From positions 372,001 through 436,000 of the forward strand of contig CAWAQG010000008.1 in NCBI GenBank assembly GCA_963784135.1: a stretch of 64,000 bases of DNA. The letters run 5' to 3'. This DNA comes from JADFXI01 sp963784135. Its GTDB lineage: Bacteria; Nitrospirota; Thermodesulfovibrionia; Thermodesulfovibrionales; Dissulfurispiraceae. The position numbers were made by a program, and so were the translations under genes. The notes beneath the pieces were generated by a model that saw only the letters and a program-made list of their open reading frames with translations, was not told the DNA's origin and did no database searches. Shown one piece after another: positions 58,871 to 64,000 of this stretch (position 1 is the first letter of the stretch; each line of letters begins with the position of its first letter).

Positions 58871-58898
58871 TTCCCATATCCTATTGCCTGTCTTTTTT
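58871..58898. repeat. Half of a 7-bp repeat array
   Basis: TTCCCATATCCTATTGCCTG followed by TCTTTTTT: right-arm type units ending in the conserved CCTGT and a T tract. No left arm is visible nearby. Confidence 0.6.
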
Positions 58899-58902
58899 GG
58901 CC

Positions 58903-58931
58903 TTGAACTTGCATTCTAATTTGTGTATAGT
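58903..58931 (+). promoter_or_regulatory. Candidate sigma-70 promoter (distal)
   Basis: TTGAAC (58903-58908), 17-base spacer, TATAGT (58926-58931). It lies about 480 bases before the S-layer-like gene. Downstream leader sequence contains a perfect hairpin TTTCCCCAAAAGGGGAAA (about 59047-59064). Confidence 0.5.
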
Positions 58932-59138
58932 ATAATAACCTTAAGTTTACAGTTCTTTGACAACCTGTAACGTGGCGTAAAATATGACGAAGTGGGATAT
59001 GGCCGCTTCGATGGCCTGTGTTGTTTATGCGATACAGTGTATTGATTTTTCCCCAAAAGGGGAAAGCCTTCCCTGAAAAGGTAAATTAAGAGGAGGGATG
59101 CGCTCTGTAGTCAAGTTTACAATATGGCGAATAAGGAC

Positions 59139-59167
59139 TTGACATTAACATTTATATTATTTACTAT
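59139..59167 (+). promoter_or_regulatory. Strong sigma-70 promoter of the S-layer-like gene
   Basis: Consensus TTGACA (59139-59144), exactly 17 bases, then TACTAT (59162-59167) in AT-rich surroundings. Transcription would start near 59174 and leave an untranslated leader of about 230 bases, ending in an AAAAAAAGGAGGAT ribosome binding site. The leader has a hairpin TTGAGTCGGAGACTCAA (about 59234-59250) and the T tract at 59311-59318. Confidence 0.75.
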
Positions 59168-59405
59168 ATGTCCTAACTTACCCCTTTTAAAGAGGGAAAT
59201 TATATTCAGAGGGGGAGAAAGGTTTTTATAAAATTGAGTCGGAGACTCAACGGATTTGGAAACGATAAAAACTGAAAGAATCAGGAGGTGATGGGCAAGG
59301 GCTAAAGCAGTTTTTTTTGCACTGTATTTTTTTCATCCTGATAGTACCTCAATTATTAAATGTATCTGCAGGCGTTAGTCTGCAGGAAAAAAAGGAGGAT
59401 AAGAA

Positions 59406-60980
59406 ATGAGTAAGTATTTTAGATTTCTGCTTTTGGTCATACTTGCTTTTGGTCTATTGGCCGTGCCTGCATTCGCAGGAACGACCTATGTCAACGTTCA
59501 GGCATCTAACACCCCTTACACCGCAGCGCTGGAGGCCTTGGGCGCGGCAACGAATGTAGTTCTCCAAGGAGGGGGGGCTATTAATACTCCTTCTACGGTG
59601 GCCGTTAGCTATACGCTTGGACAGACCCTTACCACAAGCAACCTTGTTCAGGTTGTTCTTAATGGGGCGTCTTTTACTGGGGATACTATTAATCTTTGCG
59701 CCCTTAACGGTGGCGGTGACAAAAACTCCACTATATCGTCCGCTGTCACAACGTCGAACAGTACATCGCAGAATTTCCAGATTAGTTTTAACGGTGGTGA
59801 GAATATCGTTGCCGGGAATTACATCTGGGCAACCAATACTCCTTGTGGCATTGCCGGCGGTAACATGCCTATCCGGTTGCCTAAATCAAGTATTGCAGGT
59901 TCGGCAAATATTACAATCAGTGTAATAACGTCGGGGAACATTCCTGTTGACAACGCAAGCACAGCAACTGTTGCTACTATTGCCAGTGAGTATTCTCCTG
60001 CTTTAAGCTCTGCGGATACTATCACCATAGACTATCTCGGCACCCCCGGTAACGGTACGAAGTTTGCTTCCGCATATGCCGGTGCGGCTAACAACTCGAC
60101 TGCCGGCAGCGTGAACAAGCTGACCGTTACATACAAGCAGATGGATCTGGATGCTACTAATGCACTCTTGGCCGCCAGCAACGGTGGTGTAACTGCGGCA
60201 GTTGCTGTCAATGCTTCTGTTTCAGTCAGTGATACAGCGAGTTGGGCTGGTGTTAACAGGGTTTATATTGCCGCCAGCAATGGCGCCGGTGCTACCAATT
60301 GTGTGAACAATCAAAGCGCCGCGAACAATACTTCACCCTCGGGTACTATTGCCCTTGCTATTCCTGTTAGCGGTGCAAATGGATGGGCAGGCAGCGCTAA
60401 TTTGGGAGTCTCTGTTTGTATTGACACGAATGCTACCTCTTCTGCCCCGCTTGTTACCAGGGTAATCAATGGTACCTATGCAATCAACATAGGGACTGGC
60501 GGCGTTCAGACCATTACTTCCCCTGCGCTTGCCGCATTCCAGAATTGGGGCCTCAATGGCTATCAGGGATTGCTTCCCTGGCTGACCCTGAGCAGCGGAG
60601 TTCCGACCACTTGCGTAGTGAACAATGCCAATTCCCTCGCTGCATCAATGTTCCTCAGCGTGCTTGCCAGCGATACAGCGTCAACAGTAACAGGGGTGAG
60701 TCTCGGCAGCATTGCTGGAAGTACCACGCTCGTGCTGGTATTTGATAACAATGGCGTATCCTCCATAAACGCCGCCGGCACATCTTCTGTGCTTAACAGC
60801 CTCTCCGGAGTTACCTTTACAGGCAGCTCCGCATCGAGGTATGCAGCTCAGTTAACGGTTGCAGGCGCAGCGAGTGGCATCAATATGGCGTGTGCCCAGA
60901 CCGACCCTCATACGGGCGGCAAGAGGCCTGTACCGGTGTTTACCACTGGCGTAGGCGGAGGCGCAACTGCCACTTGGTAA
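59406..60980 (+). CDS. Secreted S-layer-like surface protein
   Basis: A 524-residue protein with a signal peptide (MSKYFRFLLLVILAFGLLAV, cleaved at PAFAG). The mature protein is very rich in Ala, Ser, Thr, Asn and Val, almost without charged residues, with few cysteines, and shows no known enzymatic motif. This composition, a consensus promoter, a strong ribosome binding site and a following terminator suggest a highly expressed envelope or S-layer subunit. The identification is by character, not by a recognised family. The C-terminal TGGKRPVPVFTTG is the only basic cluster. Confidence 0.65.
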   Translation: MSKYFRFLLLVILAFGLLAVPAFAGTTYVNVQASNTPYTAALEALGAATNVVLQGGGAINTPSTVAVSYTLGQTLTTSNLVQVVLNGASFTGDTINLCALNGGGDKNSTISSAVTTSNSTSQNFQISFNGGENIVAGNYIWATNTPCGIAGGNMPIRLPKSSIAGSANITISVITSGNIPVDNASTATVATIASEYSPALSSADTITIDYLGTPGNGTKFASAYAGAANNSTAGSVNKLTVTYKQMDLDATNALLAASNGGVTAAVAVNASVSVSDTASWAGVNRVYIAASNGAGATNCVNNQSAANNTSPSGTIALAIPVSGANGWAGSANLGVSVCIDTNATSSAPLVTRVINGTYAINIGTGGVQTITSPALAAFQNWGLNGYQGLLPWLTLSSGVPTTCVVNNANSLAASMFLSVLASDTASTVTGVSLGSIAGSTTLVLVFDNNGVSSINAAGTSSVLNSLSGVTFTGSSASRYAAQLTVAGAASGINMACAQTDPHTGGKRPVPVFTTGVGGGATATW

Positions 60981-61013
60981 TCTTAATTGTAGTATAGTTT
61001 TGTAGTGAGTCCG

Positions 61014-61045
61014 GAAGGGCGGGTGTTAAACCCGCCCTTCTTTAA
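61014..61045 (+). terminator. Rho-independent terminator after the S-layer-like gene
   Basis: GAAGGGCGGGT (61014-61024) pairs with ACCCGCCCTTC (61030-61040) with a short loop, followed by TTTAATTTAA. Confidence 0.88.
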
Positions 61046-61078
61046 TTTAAGCCACAATAATCCGGGGAGTTGATATTA

Positions 61079-61573
61079 ATGAAGCAATTGTATGGGAAAA
61101 GCGTTGCAATGGTTTTGGTCGCTTTATCTGCGTTTATTTCAGCCGGCGTATACAGCTCATCGGCCCTTTCAGCGGAAGCTGTATGGGAATCCATGGGCAA
61201 GAGCGCTGATGGAAGGTATTTGCTGTCCATTGACAGGAAAAGCATAATGGGCCCATCCAGTGGTGCGGCTACCGTTACCGTGAAAAGGGAATTATCACCG
61301 GAGGCCAAAGAGGCGAGAAAAAAGAATTTTGAAGAGCAAGTAAAAAAGAGTGAGACGGAAATGGGCTACAAGGTGGAAAACCCCGAGCTCCTTTTTGAGG
61401 CGATGATAAAGATGGAGGTGAGTGAGCTGCCCTATAATTTCGACTGCGTGGGCCGCAGGTATGCGATTGGAGGCGAATCCACAGTCACTATCCTTTATCA
61501 CGTCCTTCCGAATAGCGCGGAAAGCAATATCCTCGATATCGTTTGCAAAAAAGGTGACGGCGATAATAAATAG
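61079..61573 (+). CDS. Exported protein, surface-adhesin-E-like
   Basis: A 164-residue protein with a signal peptide up to about residue 30 (SSALSAEA). The mature start AVWESMGKSADGRYLLSIDR followed by KSIMGPSSGAATVTVKREL resembles the WxxxxxxxxGxxYYxDxxSI...VxVWVK pattern of the small surface-adhesin E domain. A charged middle region (EAKEARKKNFEEQVKKSETE) forms a helix, and two cysteines (in FDCVGRR and DIVCKK) may form a disulfide. Start at the ATG after GGGGAGTTG. Function not known. Confidence 0.6.
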   Translation: MKQLYGKSVAMVLVALSAFISAGVYSSSALSAEAVWESMGKSADGRYLLSIDRKSIMGPSSGAATVTVKRELSPEAKEARKKNFEEQVKKSETEMGYKVENPELLFEAMIKMEVSELPYNFDCVGRRYAIGGESTVTILYHVLPNSAESNILDIVCKKGDGDNK

Positions 61574-61672
61574 GAAACAGGCGGGAAATGGGCGGCAGGA
61601 ATGATCGTTGCGCAAACAGCCGTCCTCGTCACGCTGATAAAGCTCATCAAGTAATTCTTTCCTATAGCCTAT

Positions 61673-61867
61673 CAGGGCAAACGCACTAAGTGTTTTTCGA
61701 GTAAAAACTAACTGCAATATTGCCATAAACTCCAAAATTTCGGCTTATAAGTCGTCATTCCCGCAGTCCGTTAGCGGGAATCCAGGTTATTTGTGTCTGG
61801 ATGCCCGATTAAGAACTTAGGGCATGACGAAAATTTCGGCTTTCCGGCGCATAGTGCGTTTGCCCTG
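61673..61867 (-). mobile_element. 195-bp MITE, copy 2
   Basis: Same length and nearly the same sequence as 27810-28004, in the opposite orientation, with a few base differences (for example GTCCG versus GTCAG next to the inner palindrome). Ends CAGGGCAAACGCACTA... and ...GCGTTTGCCCTG. It is bordered on both sides by TATAGCCTAT, and it is inserted into a 7-bp repeat tract (CCTATAGCCTAT before, AGCCTATTGCCTATAGC after). The rest of 61574-61913 is non-coding. Confidence 0.88.
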
Positions 61868-61898
61868 TATAGCCTATTGCCTATAGCTTATTGCCTGC
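61868..61898. repeat. Remainder of a 7-bp repeat array interrupted by the MITE
   Basis: TATAGCCTATTGCCTATAGC then TTATTGCCTGCG. With the CCTATAGCCTAT left of the MITE, it forms one right-arm array just before the next gene. Confidence 0.7.
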
Positions 61899-61913
61899 GT
61901 TATAATATCCGGT

Positions 61914-63836
61914 ATGTCAAAAAACCGCACCAATAATCAGGCAGAGAATAGTGGTAAAAAGACCGGGGAGCTGCATCAGGAAACGGAAGGCGCCGCTGAT
62001 TGGCTGTGGCAGTTTTCTGTAGAACTGTCGGAAAACAGACCGCTCAAAATCTTTATGCTTATCCTGCTGGTGGTCAGCCTCTTCAGCTACTATCCGACCC
62101 GCGGGGATGATTACGATGTCTGGTGGCACCTTGCGCTGGGCAAGCACTATGTCCAGAACCACACCATGACAGTCGACCATTCCATCTTCTCCTGGACGCC
62201 CGCGGATAAAGATTGGATATACAATACGTGGCTCGGAAGCACTCTCCTTTATCTGGCCTACAGCGCGATGGGCGGCTTTGGTCTATGGGTTGTCCAATTT
62301 TCAGTCATGTTATTGCTTTTCCTGCTGTTCGTTGCTTTCATTAAATTAATAGGAGACACTGTTGATATCAATTATTTTCTCGGTTTTCTCCTTGTCGGTC
62401 TTGCGCTGAATCTGACAGCAATTTACGTAAAGCCCGAGCTGTTCAGCACATTGTTTTTTGCAGTTACCGTTTTTATTTATTTTTATGGGAAATTTTTTGA
62501 GCGAAAGCAGGCTTTTTACGTCTATCCCTTCCTGTTTGTTCTCTGGGTCAATGTGCATGGAGGCTTCCTCGCGGGCCTTATGTTCCTGAGTGTTGCCTTT
62601 GCCGGCGAAGCGCTGAATAGTTTTGTAATCAAGCGGACGCCTATGAAGAAGGAACTGATAGTAAGCTTTTTCATTGTCCTTGTCCTTTCCTATCTGGGCA
62701 CTCTGCTGAATCCCTATGGCATTTCGTACCATATCAGCGTCCTGCAGAGCCTGTTTGCCTCTGCATATATGGGTTTCGCAAAGCAGGTTTTCGCATATAA
62801 ATCCATGTGGGCGTTTGTTTTCCCAAAGGAAATGATGTACAGGTTTATAGTTACGGCATGGTGTCTGCTATTATTTGCATTTGCTGCCATTGGTTTGAGT
62901 GTATATGCCTACAGAAAGAAAAAATACGTCGACCCTGCCCTGATTTTAATTAATGTTTATTTCTTTTTCTTCTCGATGAACGCGGCCCGTTATACAATTT
63001 TTTTCCCCATCATAATCCTTTATACATTTGCCTATATTATAAAGAAGACTGATTCTGTTCAACTTAAGGCCAGGACAACCATTGCTTCCTGCATAATCCT
63101 GTTCATTTTGGCCGGGTATGCCGATTATACTACAATTTTTTACCAGGACAGCAAAACATGGTTTGGACAAAAGATTGATGACTCCCTCCCGGTGAAAGAA
63201 GTGGATTATATACTAAAGAACAAAATAGAGGGGCCATTGTTCAACGATTACCTCATCGGCGGGTACATGATGTGGAAGATGTACCCTAAGTATAAAGTCT
63301 TTATCGACCCCCGCTACGGTCCCTTCTGGAAAGAGGTCGGGCCGGATTACTTCAACTTCATGTCCGGGGTGTCGCCGGACAAGCTTAAACTGTTCAACCA
63401 GAAATACCCGTTCAAAGCGGCGCTGCTCCACATGCGGGAGAGTGACCTGATATTCTTCATGATCAACACAGGGGATTGGAGGCTCGCCTACTTTGATAAA
63501 GTAGCAGTGGTGCTGATTCACAAATCCCTTATCCCGACGCTCAGCAAGGAAGCCCTTTCGACAGATGTGAGCCCGGCGCGCTTCAAAGACGTCGACAGTC
63601 CTTCAATACTCGGAACTTTATTCAACTTCTACGTTGCCATCGGCCCACAGTTCGGGCAGCAGATCCATGATATTTACAAGAAAAATGTGAGCGATCTATA
63701 TTGGTTTAAGGAACAGGCTGTTACGGATATGGAATCAAGAATCGCACAGCGTGAACAGCAGGTGAGGCAGCAACGTGCCCAACAAATGCAGCAGGCACAA
63801 CAACAACAGCAGCAGCAGGTCATAGGTCATAGGTAA
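61914..63836 (+). CDS. Large polytopic membrane protein, unknown (GT-C-like topology)
   Basis: A 640-residue protein. After a charged N-terminus (about 45 residues) there are roughly ten transmembrane helices up to about residue 410, then a soluble domain and a glutamine-rich tail. A first extracytoplasmic loop contains RGDDYDVWWHLALGKHYVQN and HSIFSWTPADKDWIYNTWLG; the Asp pair and Trp resemble the acidic loop of GT-C glycosyltransferases or oligosaccharyltransferases, but this is a weak resemblance. The last residues QQVIGHR come from a 7-bp repeat tract. Its stop overlaps the start of an aminotransferase gene, so polysaccharide biosynthesis is a plausible context. Confidence 0.6.
   Translation: MSKNRTNNQAENSGKKTGELHQETEGAADWLWQFSVELSENRPLKIFMLILLVVSLFSYYPTRGDDYDVWWHLALGKHYVQNHTMTVDHSIFSWTPADKDWIYNTWLGSTLLYLAYSAMGGFGLWVVQFSVMLLLFLLFVAFIKLIGDTVDINYFLGFLLVGLALNLTAIYVKPELFSTLFFAVTVFIYFYGKFFERKQAFYVYPFLFVLWVNVHGGFLAGLMFLSVAFAGEALNSFVIKRTPMKKELIVSFFIVLVLSYLGTLLNPYGISYHISVLQSLFASAYMGFAKQVFAYKSMWAFVFPKEMMYRFIVTAWCLLLFAFAAIGLSVYAYRKKKYVDPALILINVYFFFFSMNAARYTIFFPIIILYTFAYIIKKTDSVQLKARTTIASCIILFILAGYADYTTIFYQDSKTWFGQKIDDSLPVKEVDYILKNKIEGPLFNDYLIGGYMMWKMYPKYKVFIDPRYGPFWKEVGPDYFNFMSGVSPDKLKLFNQKYPFKAALLHMRESDLIFFMINTGDWRLAYFDKVAVVLIHKSLIPTLSKEALSTDVSPARFKDVDSPSILGTLFNFYVAIGPQFGQQIHDIYKKNVSDLYWFKEQAVTDMESRIAQREQQVRQQRAQQMQQAQQQQQQQVIGHR
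63815..63836 (+). repeat. Short 7-bp repeat tract at the gene junction
   Basis: AGGTCATAGGTCATAGGTAA: units GTCATAG repeated, ending in the stop codon of the membrane protein. It directly precedes the overlapping start of the next gene. Confidence 0.7.
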
Positions 63837-64000
63837 TGAAAGTCGAATTTTTCAGGCATAATATTGATGGACAGGACATCGGGAATTGCACCGAGGTCCT
63901 GCGCTCCATATTCTTAACGACAGGGACTTATGTGGCGGATTTCGAAAAAGGATTGTCAGAGTATGTCGGCAGCAAGACCGCCGTTGGGGTGACGAGTTGC
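63836..64000 (+). CDS. DegT/DnrJ/EryC1-type sugar aminotransferase, N-terminal part only
   Basis: Runs off the right edge after 55 codons. The visible part, MKVEFFRHNIDGQDIGNCTE, then LRSIFLTTGTYVADFEKGLS and EYVGSKTAVGVTSC, has the LRS-FLTTG-xVxxFE-xLxxYxGxKxAVGVxSC pattern that begins PLP-dependent sugar aminotransferases of surface-polysaccharide pathways. Start overlaps the upstream stop (TAATG). Confidence 0.85.
   Translation, partial: MKVEFFRHNIDGQDIGNCTEVLRSIFLTTGTYVADFEKGLSEYVGSKTAVGVTSC

Noticed and set aside
58930..59400. Known riboswitch (such as cyclic di-GMP or cobalamin type) in the S-layer leader
   Set aside because: I could not match any conserved core of a known class; only simple hairpins were visible.

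Overview
The window is a piece of a bacterial chromosome of moderate GC content. Its genes point to a Gram-negative (diderm) bacterium with a periplasm and outer membrane: a type II secretion operon with a secretin, an LptE-type lipoprotein, CcdA, a c-type-heme sensor kinase, an SLH-domain protein and a secreted S-layer-like protein. My best guess is an uncultured member of the Nitrospirota or a related (former deltaproteobacterial) lineage, but that rests on general resemblance of the proteins and on rpmH lying next to yidD with no rnpA between them. It is not proven by a marker gene.

Layout. 1-10.3 kb: end of a DUF1015 gene, gap-pgk, speD, tRNA-Phe, several envelope proteins, an RNase Z-like hydrolase, galT, and a broken glycogen synthase gene. 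10.4-20.2 kb: a signalling block with three membrane or soluble histidine kinases (one with c-heme motifs), receiver proteins, an RsbW-like ATPase, a DRTGG protein, a PHP phosphoesterase, a second small ATPase and an NtrC-type sigma-54 activator. 20.2-27.5 kb: rpmH-yidD-yidC, an HD-GYP protein, mnmE, a parvulin lipoprotein and mnmA. 27.5-34.6 kb: a MITE, vapBC, MOSC-mogA-ccdA-lptE-holA, rpsT, an unknown conserved protein, ferredoxin and endonuclease III. 34.6-38.1 kb: a small integrated island at a tRNA-Leu gene, bounded by a 56-bp direct repeat and carrying fic and a truncated type ISP restriction-modification gene. 38.1-46 kb: hicBA, tgt, nrdJ, an SLH/BACON surface protein and dCMP deaminase. 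46-56.3 kb: a complete-looking type II secretion operon in the order G-E-F-H-I-J-K-L-M-C-D. 56.3-64 kb: an IS1182-like element inside a palindromic repeat, a MazE/RelE-type toxin pair, an S-layer-like gene with a strong promoter and long leader, a second MITE copy, a large membrane protein and the start of a DegT-type aminotransferase gene.

Two themes run through the window. First, dispersed short-period repeats (7-bp units such as AGGCAAT/GGGCAAT and CCYATAA, and an 8-bp unit GAATCGGN) form hairpin-like inverted arrays that sit at gene ends and gene starts. Several are translated: one lies inside mnmA, others encode prepilin leader peptides and the GspM/GspC junction. Second, about nine loci are interrupted by frameshifts or stops, mostly apparent single-base gains, clustered at 9.5-10.7 kb and 29-37 kb. 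Because holA, which should be essential, is among them, many of these may be sequence errors rather than real decay. glgA is the best candidate for genuine loss.
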